From Planomicrobium soli (GTDB lineage Bacteria > Bacillota > Bacilli > Bacillales_A > Planococcaceae): a stretch of DNA of 64,000 bases. A program made the translations under genes and the position numbers. The notes beneath the pieces were generated by a model, which worked only from the letters and a program-made list of their open reading frames with translations, made no database searches and had not been told where the DNA came from. The stretch's first letter is position 1; the number at the start of each line of letters is the position of its first letter. Location: the NCBI RefSeq assembly GCF_003014655.1, contig NZ_PYAT01000001.1, positions 62,001-126,000 of the forward strand, read 5' to 3'. Of the stretch, positions 44,769-53,697 are shown piece after piece.

Positions 44769-45150
44769 TGTAACCGTCAAGTAGGATAGATCAATTTTTC
44801 ACAAATAAGGTAGATCAACTTTCACCAATCAAGATAGACCACTTGTTTCGGAAAACAAAGTTTTACAAATGGGCTTCGTGTGCTTCATACGTCATATACA
44901 TAACCTCATCTATGGTGATTAAATCAGATCCAATAATCCGCTTATAGCGGGTGTTGGATTTTTTGATGTGTTCCCGTGTTTTTAAGATATACATGAGATG
45001 AGCTATGGAAACAAAGGAAACTTAAAATCCTTGCTGGACGGCGTGGACATCTAATGCGACGGACAGATGCGTCTTGCCTGCACCTAGTGGTCCCATTAAA
45101 ATCAGTGTCATTGGAGTAACTTTTAGCAAGAATATACATTCCTTAAATGT
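44769..45150 (-). mobile_element. Right-end remnant of an IS21-family element
   Basis: The end starts TGTAACCGTC at 44769 and holds three imperfect copies of a unit of about 24 bp with the core TAGATCAA(C/T)TTTCAC (44783-44845). Such repeats are characteristic transposase-binding sites of IS21-family termini. Inside lies a truncated istB reading toward this end, the normal orientation. istA and the left end are missing; the inner boundary near 45150 is approximate. Confidence 0.75.
44863..45111 (-). pseudogene. istB: istB fragment (IS21 transposition helper ATPase)
   Basis: Translates as MTLILMGPLGAGKTHLSVAL (Walker A GPLGAGKTH), is cut by an in-frame TAA at 45024-45022, then continues in the same frame with VSFVSIAHLMYILKTR and the Walker B region SDLITIDEVMYM, stopping at 44863. 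This is the IstB AAA+ core without its C-terminal half. The reading frame extends a few codons further upstream (to about 45150) without a start. Not functional. Confidence 0.75.
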
Positions 45151-45232
45151 TACATGTATTGTGCAGCTTAATTCTATTCTTCTTATTTAAAGCAAACCTT
45201 CTAATGCCTTTACTTGATTTCACAAATCATCA

Positions 45233-45337
45233 AGTTGGAACTCGCCTTCGATAAGTTGTAACTCACTTGATTTCAGTTGGAACTCGCGAGCATTTTGTTG
45301 TAACTCAATAAAAAAAAGTTGGAACTCGCGGCTTTTC
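45233..45337. repeat. Five-unit array of 21-bp repeats (site 1)
   Basis: Cores AGTTGNAACT at 45233, 45254, 45275, 45296 (first base T) and 45317: exactly 21 bp apart each time. The central base alternates G, T, G, T, G, and the three bases after the core alternate CGC with CAC/CAA, giving a 42-bp super-period. About 11 bp of each unit are variable. A TACGAA/TTCGTA hairpin lies at 45362-45388; the rest up to 45640 shows no gene. The same core recurs at 59732. Confidence 0.8.
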
Positions 45338-45640
45338 CCGCAGCAGCAAAAAACCACGGCTTACGAAAGCTTCTCAAAAGCATTCGTATCCATGGCATTT
45401 TTATCCTTTATTCATTTTTCCTGCAATAATTTAATCGCTCATACCATAAAACTACTGGCCTCTGGCTAGAAAAACAGCATTCCATGCAAATCAAAAGGTC
45501 ACGAGAATACCCAATGTTTATAATGAAGGCAAAAATTAGAAATAGGTTGCATCTCATCAAAAAATTTGCCAAACTCAACCGCTTGCTACATATGGTATGA
45601 TTGCTCTAAAACGCATTCGCATAATAAGGAGCTTTCCATC

Positions 45641-47290
45641 ATGATTCAATTTCAAAAAGAGGATATTGTCAAGCGGGCTCTGCATCCAAAAAGGACGTTG
45701 AATTTAAAATCAAAGATGATTGGGCTTATTGGTTTGTTGATCATTGCCATCATTTTTTTTATGGGAATCTTTCTTCATCATTTCATCACAGATACCCTCA
45801 AAACCCAACTGGGAGATCAAGCATTGAGTGTGGCGGAAAGCGTGGCACATAATCCGGCCATCGCAGAAGCTTTTAGATCAAATGATCCGGCTGCTCAAAT
45901 CCAGCCGCTCGTATCTCCTATTCAGCAAGCGACCTCCGCAGAATTCATCGTTGTCGGCAATAAGGACGAAATTCGGTATTCGCATCCAAACCCCGAAGAA
46001 ATCGGTAAAAAGATGGTCGGAGAAGACAATCAGCGCGCACTGCAGCATGGCGAATCGTATGTTTCCGAAGCAACCGGTTCCCTTGGAAATTCGCTTCGTG
46101 CAAAGGTGCCGATCTATTCGGGAAGCGAAATCATCGGAGTGGTGTCAGTAGGTTTTCTGGCTGATAACATTCAAGCATTGATCGGAAACTATAAGCAGGA
46201 AACCTGGCTGATGCTCCTTGTTATCGGTTTAGTGTCCCTCCTGGCTGCCATCGGCATTGCAACTTATATAAAAAATTCGCTTTACGGTCTAGAACCCGAA
46301 GAAATTTCCGAGCTTCTCTTTCAAAAAGAAACGATTTTGCAATCCACCCACGAAGGAATTATCGCAGTGAATGAAAATGGGCAAATCACTTTGCTCAATC
46401 AGATGGCTAAGCTACTTTTATTCGGCGGCGAAGTAACGGATAAAACATTAATCGGCGAACCTATCCAGCGAGTCCTTCCCACTTCTGATTTGCCTGTAAT
46501 CCTGAAGACGCAAGAAAGCCGGTACGATAAGGAACAGCAATATGGCAACCATGTCGTCTATGTTAATTCTGGACCGATTTATAATGGTGGGACACTCATA
46601 GGCGCTGTCTCCACTTTCCGAAATAAAACCGAAATTGATAAACTTACGAAGGAATTGTTTCAGATCAAGCAATATGCCAATGCACTTCGTGCCCAGACGC
46701 ATGAATTTTCGAACAAACTTTATACCATCTCCGGTCTTCTGCATTTGAACAAGAAAGAAGAAGTATTGAAGTTCATTCGTATGGAACAAGATGCTCAGCA
46801 GGAATGGATCCATCAGCTGATCGAAAAAGTATCAGATCCGCTTGTGAGCGGCATTTTGCTTGGCAAAATCAATCAGGCGAGCGAACAGCAAGTCCAAATG
46901 ACAATCGATCCTGAAAGCAGCTTGAAAACGCCTTTGACTGATCTGCAAAGGCAAGCACTTCTTACCGCACTCGGCAACCTGGTAGACAACTCGCTTGATG
47001 CGGTGAAGGAAAAACCGGCAACTGGTCGGCACATTTCGCTATATTTCACTGACGTTGGCGATGATATCCTTTTTGAGATAGACGATTCGGGCTCTGGAAT
47101 TCCGGACGATGCTCTTCCCAAGCTTTTCGACACAGGGTTTTCATTGAAAAATGGTGCAGACCGCGGATACGGACTTAGCACCACTAATCAATTGATCGCA
47201 CGTGCCGGCGGTGTAATGCACGTGGAAGAAAGCGAACTTGGCGGTGCTTGTTTTGTTGTTTCAATACCTAAAGAGGAGAATATCCAATGA
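45641..47290 (+). CDS. citS: CitA/DcuS-family sensor histidine kinase
   Basis: A 549-aa membrane kinase for di/tricarboxylates. The first helix is MIGLIGLLIIAIIFFMGIFL, an extracytoplasmic sCache domain follows (to about residue 180), then a second helix (MLLVIGLVSLLAAIGIATYI), a PAS domain, the SpoB-type dimerisation box with phospho-His in AQTHEFSNKLYTISGLL (about residue 353) and ATPase motifs NLVDNSLDAV, DSGSGIPD and RGYGLST. AAGGAG precedes the ATG. It overlaps the regulator by four bases. The neighbouring CitM suggests citrate as the signal. Confidence 0.9.
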   Translation: MIQFQKEDIVKRALHPKRTLNLKSKMIGLIGLLIIAIIFFMGIFLHHFITDTLKTQLGDQALSVAESVAHNPAIAEAFRSNDPAAQIQPLVSPIQQATSAEFIVVGNKDEIRYSHPNPEEIGKKMVGEDNQRALQHGESYVSEATGSLGNSLRAKVPIYSGSEIIGVVSVGFLADNIQALIGNYKQETWLMLLVIGLVSLLAAIGIATYIKNSLYGLEPEEISELLFQKETILQSTHEGIIAVNENGQITLLNQMAKLLLFGGEVTDKTLIGEPIQRVLPTSDLPVILKTQESRYDKEQQYGNHVVYVNSGPIYNGGTLIGAVSTFRNKTEIDKLTKELFQIKQYANALRAQTHEFSNKLYTISGLLHLNKKEEVLKFIRMEQDAQQEWIHQLIEKVSDPLVSGILLGKINQASEQQVQMTIDPESSLKTPLTDLQRQALLTALGNLVDNSLDAVKEKPATGRHISLYFTDVGDDILFEIDDSGSGIPDDALPKLFDTGFSLKNGADRGYGLSTTNQLIARAGGVMHVEESELGGACFVVSIPKEENIQ

Positions 47291-47997
47291 ACCAAAAACT
47301 TCATGTACTAATTATAGAAGACGATTTTCGGGTTGCTGAAATCAACCGGCAACTAGTAAAACAAGTCGAGCCGTTTCAAGTAATGGCTGTTGCCAAGACA
47401 GGCGATGAAGCGATAGCTTTTCTTAAAGACGCCAAACAATTGCCGGATTTGATCTTGCTGGATGTTTTCATACCAGATCGGAATGGACTTGAGCTTTTTT
47501 GGGAAATCCGCAAAAACTTTTATCAAGTCGATATCATTATGCTCTCTGCAGCAAAAGAAGTGGCTACTATAAAAGAAACTCTGAGCGGCGGGATTTTCGA
47601 TTATATCGTCAAGCCCGTGGATTTTGAACGTTTTGAAAAAACTTTGATCCGATTCCGCGAACAAAAAACCTTGCTTGCTTCTAAAGGTGAATTGGATCAG
47701 TCGGATATCGACCGGCTGATTGGCATTAGCAACGGCCTGCCCACTTCTTCCCCTAACAAATCAGAAGAACTGTTGCCCAAAAGCATAGATCAACTTACCT
47801 TGGAAAGCGTAATGGACATCTTGCATGCTTCTGCCGGGGAAGGCGTCAACGCCCTGGAAACCGGCAAAGCCCTTGGCGTAAGCCGTTCTACTGCCCGCCG
47901 TTACTTGGAACATCTTGTGGCGAACGGCGAGGCAAAAGCCCAATTGAACTATGGAATCGGTCGCCCTGAAAGACGCTATATCCCATGGACAAAATGA
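47287..47997 (+). CDS. citT: CitB/CitT-family response regulator
   Basis: A 236-aa regulator. The receiver has IIEDDF, phospho-Asp in LILLDVFIPDRNG and Lys in DYIVKPVDFE. The C-terminal helix-turn-helix (GEGVNALETGKALGVSRSTARRYLEHLV) is the CitT/DcuR/MalR type. It overlaps citS by ATGA. Expected role, as in B. subtilis, is activation of the citrate transporter gene that follows 178 bp downstream behind a terminator. Confidence 0.92.
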   Translation: MNQKLHVLIIEDDFRVAEINRQLVKQVEPFQVMAVAKTGDEAIAFLKDAKQLPDLILLDVFIPDRNGLELFWEIRKNFYQVDIIMLSAAKEVATIKETLSGGIFDYIVKPVDFERFEKTLIRFREQKTLLASKGELDQSDIDRLIGISNGLPTSSPNKSEELLPKSIDQLTLESVMDILHASAGEGVNALETGKALGVSRSTARRYLEHLVANGEAKAQLNYGIGRPERRYIPWTK

Positions 47998-48054
47998 ACA
48001 AAAGGACTAAAATGGACAATAGTTCACTTAATTAAATAATCTTATTTTTTAAAA

Positions 48055-48100
48055 CCCTCTGTGATAAGTTTGTAATTACAACTTACTAACAGAGGGCTTT
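48055..48100 (+). terminator. Terminator between citT and citM
   Basis: Outer stem CCCTCTGT/ACAGAGGG enclosing an inner AAGT-TGTAATTACA-ACTT fold, followed by CTTTTA. It separates the two-component genes from citM. Confidence 0.75.
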
Positions 48101-48117
48101 TATGATGTTCTCGCATT

Positions 48118-48131
48118 TGTATGCGTTTACA
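48118..48131 (+). promoter_or_regulatory. cre-like site before citM
   Basis: Reverse strand TGTAAACGCATACA matches the cre consensus at 13 of 14 positions, 44 bp upstream of the citM start. CcpA repression of citM is established in B. subtilis; the site here suggests the same. Confidence 0.65.
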
Positions 48132-48174
48132 TCCGTTTCCTCACTTATACTTTTACAAGCCAGGAGGAGAAATT

Positions 48175-49497
48175 ATGTTAAGTATTATCGGTTTATTGAC
48201 TATCGTAATCATTGTAGCTTTACTGATCAGCAACAAAATTACACCAATCGTTGCCCTTGTGCTGGTGCCTATAGTGGCTGCCTTCACCGCTGGCTTCAAT
48301 TTCGCTGAAATTGGCGGCTTTTTCAATAGCGGCATGGAATCCGTTATGAATGTTGTTATCATGTTCATATTCGCGATCTTGTTTTTCGGAATCATGCAAG
48401 ATGTCGGTCTATTTGATCCGTTGATCAACAAAATGATTGCGGTTTCACGCGGAAACGTAATTGCGGTTGCTGTCGGAACCGTTTTGATTGCAGCAGTTGC
48501 ACAACTTGACGGCTCAGGTGCTTCTACGTTCCTGATCACTATACCGGCGCTGTTGCCGTTGTACAAACGCCTTAAAATGAATCCATATTTATTGTTATTA
48601 TTGGTTGGAACTTCAGCAAGCATCATGAATATGCTTCCTTGGGCAGGACCGCTTGGCCGGACTGCAGCCGTACTTGGAGCCGATGTTACAGAATTATGGC
48701 GTCCGCTGATCAAGGTTCAGGTTATTGGACTGGTATTGCTCATCATTTTAGCGGTACTGCTGGCATTACGGGAAAAACGTCTGATAGCTAAACGACTCGA
48801 TCAAACGGTTGCGTTGGATGAAGAAGAAGTTTCCAGCAAAAAAGGTGTAAGTGATGAAGCTGCTTCTAAAGCCGCCTCTCTTCGCCGTCCGAAATTATTG
48901 TGGGCGAACAGCCTTCTGGCAATCGCGGTTATTGGCGTATTAATGTGGGGTGTCATCCCAGCTGGATTTGCCTTCTTGATAGGTGTCAGCATTGCGTTGC
49001 CATTAAACTACCCGAACATGAAAGATCAAATGGACCGTATCAAAGACCATGCACCGAACGCCTTATTAATGGCTGCTATTATTTTGGCAGCAGGCTCATT
49101 TCTGGGAATTTTGAATGGCACCTTGATGCTCGATTCTCTTGCAGGTGATCTTGTCAAGATTCTTCCAGCGTTCGTGCTTCCTTATCTGCATCTCATCATT
49201 GGATTTTTCGGTGTCCCGTTCGATTTATTGCTTAGCACGGATGCTTATTATTTCGCGCTTCTGCCTATCGTGGAACAAGTAGTGGCAAATGCCGGCGTAA
49301 GTTCTTTGTCCTCTGCCTACGCAATGATCATCGGGAATATTATCGGAACATTTATCAGCCCTTTTTCACCAGCTCTATGGCTTGCTCTTGGGTTGGCTGG
49401 CCTTGAAATCGGCCGCCACATCCGTTACTCCCTTGCCATCATGTGGTCATTTGCTATTGTCCTTCTGGGCATTTCAGTAGCGATTGGTGTCGTTTAA
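48175..49497 (+). CDS. citM: Citrate-metal symporter, CitMHS family
   Basis: A 440-aa secondary transporter with about 12 hydrophobic segments. The CitMHS pattern is seen in LDGSGASTFLITIPALLPLYKRL, NMLPWAGPLGRTAAVLG and the C-terminal PFDLLLSTDAYYFALLPIVEQV. The family imports citrate complexed with Mg2+ or Ca2+. Start MLSIIGLL follows AGGAGGAG. It is next to a CitST-type system and a cre-like site, so it is likely citrate-induced and glucose-repressed. The metal preference is not decidable here. Confidence 0.9.
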   Translation: MLSIIGLLTIVIIVALLISNKITPIVALVLVPIVAAFTAGFNFAEIGGFFNSGMESVMNVVIMFIFAILFFGIMQDVGLFDPLINKMIAVSRGNVIAVAVGTVLIAAVAQLDGSGASTFLITIPALLPLYKRLKMNPYLLLLLVGTSASIMNMLPWAGPLGRTAAVLGADVTELWRPLIKVQVIGLVLLIILAVLLALREKRLIAKRLDQTVALDEEEVSSKKGVSDEAASKAASLRRPKLLWANSLLAIAVIGVLMWGVIPAGFAFLIGVSIALPLNYPNMKDQMDRIKDHAPNALLMAAIILAAGSFLGILNGTLMLDSLAGDLVKILPAFVLPYLHLIIGFFGVPFDLLLSTDAYYFALLPIVEQVVANAGVSSLSSAYAMIIGNIIGTFISPFSPALWLALGLAGLEIGRHIRYSLAIMWSFAIVLLGISVAIGVV

Positions 49498-49521
49498 AAA
49501 ATCTTTCCTATTGAACCAAAT

Positions 49522-49565
49522 AAAAAGCAGGACATGAATCATTCATTCATGTCCTGCTTTTTTCT
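49522..49565. terminator. Bidirectional terminator, citM / met operon
   Basis: Perfect 18-bp arms with core AAAAAGCAGGACATGAAT and T-runs on both strands, between convergent transcripts. Confidence 0.9.
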
Positions 49566-49615
49566 TTCTTGAATAAAAGAAGCGCTATATAAATAACATC
49601 ATGTCCAGCTTAGCT

Positions 49616-50698
49616 TTAATGGACAGCAACCAATTCTTCCAGCTTTTTCATCGCTTCGGCCACTTCTGCCGCTCTAATCCCTTCACTTCGCAATACGTGA
49701 ATCGTCTCTTTTTCTTGCGTCGACTGGATTGCAATCGGATCGATCCACTTTACGGGAATCTTCAAATCCTGCAGTGACAGCGGCAAGCCGATGTTCTTAT
49801 AAAAGCTGATCAAGCGCTGGGCTTCGCTGGCCTTGTTTTCAAGCAGCAATTGCACCAATACACCATATGCTACTTTGTCGCCGTGAAGTGCCTGATGCGA
49901 TTCCGGCGCTATAGTCATCCCATTATGGATGGCGTGGGCACCGGCAACGCGTCCATATTTATCCCCGAACCCGCCGACCATTCCACCTAGCATAATAATC
50001 GTTTCTGCCACCTTAATGAAAGCATCAGACAAATCGCCTTTCTTTGCATCGGCGATTGCAGCTTCCGCGTTTTGGAACATTTCTTCTGCACAAAGTTTTG
50101 CGGTATAATGAGCTATTTTCAAGGCAATCGGCGGGTCTTCGAAGCGGCTGATTTGCACGTCTGCTTCGTACCATTTTGCCAGTGTGTCGCCGATGCCGGC
50201 AATAAGAAGCGGTACCGGGGCATCAATTAAGATACGGGGCTCCACCAACAGCAAATCCACACTTTCCGGATATACGGTAAAATGAGTCATTGTACCGGAT
50301 TCCGTATAAATGACGCTGAGCGGCGTCCATGGCGCACAGTTGGATGCAAGTGTCGGGATGAGCACGGATTTGATGCCGATTTCATGGGCAACGCCTTTTG
50401 CGATATCCAGCACTTTGCCGCCGCCAGCACCGATTACGGCGTCTGCGCCTAAACTTTTAGCAATTTCCGCTATTCGTCCGATTTCCGCTAATGAGCTCTC
50501 TCCCCGATAGAATTCAAAAACCGCTTCTACCTTTTCGAGCGTTGGAAAATATGGAGCCAGCGCTTCCCATGATTTTCTGCCTGTCAGCACTACTACTTTC
50601 CGGATGTTTCTGGCAATCAGCTTTTCTTCAAGGCCGTCGAGTACGCCTATATGGCAGGCATATTCGGCAGGCGCTCCTTTAACGGTGATCGGTTCCAT
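49616..50698 (-). CDS. Iron-containing (GldA/HcxA-like) dehydrogenase
   Basis: A 360-aa metal-dependent alcohol dehydrogenase. NAD binding is in GAGGGKVLDIAKGVA; metal ligands are in AGIGDTLAKWYEA (Asp), AGAHAIHNGMT (His) and HQALHGDKVAYG (His). It resembles glycerol dehydrogenase and E. coli HcxA (YbdH), which reduces 2-oxoacids. It lies 15 bp after metQ in a SAM-riboswitch operon, so a 2-oxoacid from methionine metabolism (for example 4-methylthio-2-oxobutanoate) is a plausible substrate. That is inference; plain glycerol dehydrogenase remains possible. Confidence 0.85.
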   Translation of the reverse strand: MEPITVKGAPAEYACHIGVLDGLEEKLIARNIRKVVVLTGRKSWEALAPYFPTLEKVEAVFEFYRGESSLAEIGRIAEIAKSLGADAVIGAGGGKVLDIAKGVAHEIGIKSVLIPTLASNCAPWTPLSVIYTESGTMTHFTVYPESVDLLLVEPRILIDAPVPLLIAGIGDTLAKWYEADVQISRFEDPPIALKIAHYTAKLCAEEMFQNAEAAIADAKKGDLSDAFIKVAETIIMLGGMVGGFGDKYGRVAGAHAIHNGMTIAPESHQALHGDKVAYGVLVQLLLENKASEAQRLISFYKNIGLPLSLQDLKIPVKWIDPIAIQSTQEKETIHVLRSEGIRAAEVAEAMKKLEELVAVH

Positions 50699-50713
50699 AT
50701 GGCTCTTCCTTTC

Positions 50714-51532
50714 TTAACGGCTTTCCATCCATTCCGGTTTGCCGAATCCTTTGAATTCCGCATCAATCAATTTTTCGAATTCCTGTGATTCGACAATTTC
50801 CACCAAATCTTTCGCGAGTTGTGCATCTTTATTTTCTGTCTTGACCGCCACCAAGTTGCGGTACTGGTCAGGCATATTTTCAAGCACAAGCGCATCCAGC
50901 AGGTCCATTTCCGCTGCTAACGCGAAGTTCCCAGGCACAGCTGCCAAGTCCGAGCTTTCTACAGCTCGCGGCAAGCCGCCCGCTTCGATGGGTTGGAACT
51001 CAAGGTTCTTTGAATTTGTTTGGATATCTTTTTCCGATACGGTCAATTCTTCAGCTGCCGGATCTAATGTGATCAGTCCATGATCTTGCAAGATAAGGAA
51101 CGTGCGGGCTGCATTGACCGGGTCATTCGGAATGGCGATGGTCGCTCCGTCCTCCACTTCTTCGATCGACTCATAAGTATTCGAATAAATGCCCATTGGC
51201 GCTGTTGGTACGGTAATTAGGCCGGTCAGGTCCATGCTGTTTTCTTTCGAGAAGTTTTCCAGATAAACCGAGTGCTGGAATAAGTTTGCGTCCAGGTCCC
51301 CGTTGTTCAAAGCGTTGTTTGGCTGGATGTAATCGCTGAACTCCGTGATTTCCACAGTATAGCCTTTTTCTTCAAGGGCCGGTTTGAACGCTTTGTTCAG
51401 CATGTCGCTGTAAGGGCCTGCTGTTCCGCCAAGCTTGACGGTTTTGCTGTCGGCGTTCGATTCCTCTCCGCCGCAAGCGGCTAGCAGTGTTAATAAGACA
51501 AGTAGGATGGCTGGCAATACAAATTTTTTCAT
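50714..51532 (-). CDS. metQ: Methionine ABC transporter substrate-binding lipoprotein
   Basis: A 272-aa NlpA/MetQ lipoprotein. The signal peptide ends in lipobox LAAC (Cys20), followed by a Ser/Asp linker. The mature domain has VKLGGTAGPYSDMLNKAF, DLDANLFQHSVYLENF and IPNDPVNAARTFLILQDHGLI, typical of MetQ. It binds D/L-methionine outside the membrane and delivers it to MetIN. GGAGAG precedes the ATG. It is the third gene of the metNIQ operon. Confidence 0.95.
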   Translation of the reverse strand: MKKFVLPAILLVLLTLLAACGGEESNADSKTVKLGGTAGPYSDMLNKAFKPALEEKGYTVEITEFSDYIQPNNALNNGDLDANLFQHSVYLENFSKENSMDLTGLITVPTAPMGIYSNTYESIEEVEDGATIAIPNDPVNAARTFLILQDHGLITLDPAAEELTVSEKDIQTNSKNLEFQPIEAGGLPRAVESSDLAAVPGNFALAAEMDLLDALVLENMPDQYRNLVAVKTENKDAQLAKDLVEIVESQEFEKLIDAEFKGFGKPEWMESR

Positions 51533-51550
51533 GTGTGTTTCTCTCCTTTT

Positions 51551-52222
51551 TTATCGTTTATCTATTGCTTTTGACGTCCAGTCTCCAAGTTGCTGAAGAA
51601 TTTGGACGAGAACAATCAAGATGATGACGGTGACGATCATGATCGTATTGTCGTAGCGGTAATAGCCGAAGCGGATGGCTAAATCGCCGATTCCTCCGCC
51701 TCCTACAACGCCTGCCATGGCCGAATAGGCGACGAGCGAGATGATGGTGATCGTAATGCCCTGAACAATTCCTGTTTTCGCTTCCGGTAGCAGGACGTCC
51801 TTGATGATCATCCAAGGCGTTGCACCGACCGCCACTGCCGCCTCGATAACGCCTTTATCGATTTCCCGGAGCGACGTCTCGACGATCCGGGCAAAAAATG
51901 GAATGGCTGCGACCGACAGGGATACGCTCGCAGCTGCCGGCCCGATTGTCGAATTCACTAATAGTTTTGTCAGCGGTATCAATGCCACCAATAGGATGAT
52001 GAATGGGATGGAACGCACCATGTTGACAACAAAGCCCAAAACCGTTTTAACCAGCCGGTTTTCCAGAAACAAGCCGCGGTCTGTTACAAACAGCACGATG
52101 CCGAGCGGCAAGCCGACAACAATGGCAATAGATAGTGAGATGCCGATCATATACAAGGTTTCGCCGAACGCTTTTGAAATGTCCGGCCACAGTTCCATCA
52201 TATGCTGAAAATCAAAGCCCAT
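51551..52222 (-). CDS. metI: Methionine ABC transporter permease
   Basis: A 223-aa membrane subunit with five hydrophobic segments. GLPLGIVLFVTDRGLF near the start and the coupling loop EAAVAVGATPWMIIKDVLLPEAKTG (EAA motif) are typical of MetI; the C-terminal AGVVGGGGIGDLAIRFGYYRYD is the family signature. It overlaps metN by 11 bp, showing translational coupling, and precedes metQ by 18 bp. Confidence 0.95.
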   Translation of the reverse strand: MGFDFQHMMELWPDISKAFGETLYMIGISLSIAIVVGLPLGIVLFVTDRGLFLENRLVKTVLGFVVNMVRSIPFIILLVALIPLTKLLVNSTIGPAAASVSLSVAAIPFFARIVETSLREIDKGVIEAAVAVGATPWMIIKDVLLPEAKTGIVQGITITIISLVAYSAMAGVVGGGGIGDLAIRFGYYRYDNTIMIVTVIILIVLVQILQQLGDWTSKAIDKR

Positions 52223-53225
52223 TTCGAATCACCTCCACTTTTGCTCCCCGGCCTTCCATATACGTAATTGCCCGGTTGATATTTGCCGGATCTCCTTGGA
52301 TTTCCATCAAGAATAGCCCGAGCGGTTTTTCCTGTATGTATTCGATCGTTCCGTGAAGAAAATTGCCTTTAACATCAAAATGCTGGACTGTATCCGTGAT
52401 GACGCCTTCCCCTGCTACCGCCCCTTTAAACTGCACTTTGATGATGCTGCCGGTACAAGCTGCTAATATAGGTTTTGGCACGTCAAACGACACGACTGAC
52501 GAAATAAATTCTTTTGTTAATTCTGCTTTCGGTTCTGAAAAGATATCATAAACGTCCCCCTCTTCGATTACTCGGCCATCCTGCATGATCGCCATACGGT
52601 CGCAAATTTCTTTGACAACATTCATTTCATGGGTGATCAGGACGATGGTGATATTAAGTTCGCGATTGATTTTCTTCAGGAGCCTAAGGATCGATAGGGT
52701 CGTATTTGGGTCGAGAGCGGATGTGGCTTCATCACAAAGCAGCACGTTCGGGTTGTTGGCGAGCGCACGGGCAATGCCGACCCGTTGCTTTTGTCCACCG
52801 CTGAGCTGCGAAGGATACACATCTTTTTTATCCGACAAGCCGACCATCTTAAGCAATTCATCGACACGCTTTATTGATTCTCCTTTAGGCAATCTTGCGG
52901 CTTTCAGCGCGAATGCCACATTTTCGCCAACCGTCTTTTGGCTGATCAAGTAAAAATGCTGGAAGATCATGCCGATTTTTAAACGCGCCTGCCGCAGCCT
53001 TTCGCCTTTCAGTCCCGTCAGATCCAGTCCATCTACTGTAACGTTACCGCTTGTCGGCCGCTCCAATAAATTCATGCAGCGCAGCAGCGAACTTTTCCCC
53101 GCACCGGAATAACCGACTATGCCAAAGATTTCGCCTTTGTTGATCGTCAGCGAGACATTGTCCACGCCAGTGACCATTCCTTTTTTCGTTTCATACGTTT
53201 TCGTTAACTTGCTGATCGTAATCAT
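52212..53225 (-). CDS. metN: Methionine ABC transporter ATPase
   Basis: A 337-aa nucleotide-binding subunit: Walker A GYSGAGKSS, Q-loop IFQHFYLIS, signature LSGGQKQRVG and Walker B VLLCDEATSALDP. The C-terminal about 90 residues form the C2/ACT-like NIL domain (EYIQEKPLGLFLMEIQGDPANINRAI) that binds cytoplasmic methionine and inhibits transport. Start at MITISKLT, eight bases after AAGGAG. It is the first gene after the SAM-I riboswitch. Confidence 0.95.
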   Translation of the reverse strand: MITISKLTKTYETKKGMVTGVDNVSLTINKGEIFGIVGYSGAGKSSLLRCMNLLERPTSGNVTVDGLDLTGLKGERLRQARLKIGMIFQHFYLISQKTVGENVAFALKAARLPKGESIKRVDELLKMVGLSDKKDVYPSQLSGGQKQRVGIARALANNPNVLLCDEATSALDPNTTLSILRLLKKINRELNITIVLITHEMNVVKEICDRMAIMQDGRVIEEGDVYDIFSEPKAELTKEFISSVVSFDVPKPILAACTGSIIKVQFKGAVAGEGVITDTVQHFDVKGNFLHGTIEYIQEKPLGLFLMEIQGDPANINRAITYMEGRGAKVEVIRNGL

Positions 53226-53249
53226 GTCTCTCTCCTTTTCCTCCAATAA

Positions 53250-53278
53250 AAAATGCCCCTTTCATTAAGAAAGAGGCA
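53250..53278 (-). terminator. Riboswitch-controlled terminator of metNIQ
   Basis: GCCTCTTTC/GAAAGGGGC stem with TTTTTT on the minus strand, between the SAM-I aptamer and metN. It serves as the OFF structure. Confidence 0.88.
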
Positions 53279-53294
53279 CCGAAAATGGATTTGG

Positions 53295-53400
53295 CTTATC
53301 TCTCAGAATGAAATCATTCTGCAGGAATTAGCACCTTCCCAGTTTACACTGGAGGTTGCTGGACTTCATCGGGCCTGTCCCTCAGTCTCTCTTGATAATT
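53295..53400 (-). promoter_or_regulatory. SAM-I (S-box) riboswitch
   Basis: Minus-strand leader with P1 TTATC/GATAA, the conserved AAGAGAGACTGAGGGAC, CGATGAAGTCCAGCAACC, GGTGCTAATTCCTGCAGAA and GAGAGATAAG. All S-box landmarks are present in order. High SAM should favour the downstream terminator and shut off metNIQ and the GldA-like gene. 53401-53697 beyond it holds the promoter region and no gene. Confidence 0.96.
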
Positions 53401-53697
53401 TTTCCATATATAGTTGTTTGGTTTCACCTTATGATAAAGAACATTTTCCTTGCTGTCAAACGTATTTTTGAATTTTTTTACCCTGCTTTTTTTGTAAGCG
53501 CTATCTAAAAGTAAGGATTATTTTAATTTTTATTGATAGAAATATGCATTTATAACTTTTCCATAATGGACATTTTACATAATATACTGTAAAACCTTGA
53601 AACTGTATAACAATACATGAAGATGGGAATACAGTCATTATAGACAGCAATTGTTGCCTTAAGAAATGAGCATCCTCTTCAGAAAGCGGTGAATAGA

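Noticed and set aside
45233..45337. CRISPR-like reading of the 21-bp arrays
   Set aside because: Units are only 21 bp with a 10-bp core and about 11-bp spacers, far too short for CRISPR repeats and spacers, and no cas gene is in the window.
45233..45337. Heptad-repeat peptide encoded on the minus strand of the array (repeating E-F/L-Q-L units)
   Set aside because: The frame is open at this site, but the equivalent frame at 59732-59815 contains a TAA, and there is no start codon or ribosome site, so the conservation is in DNA, not protein.
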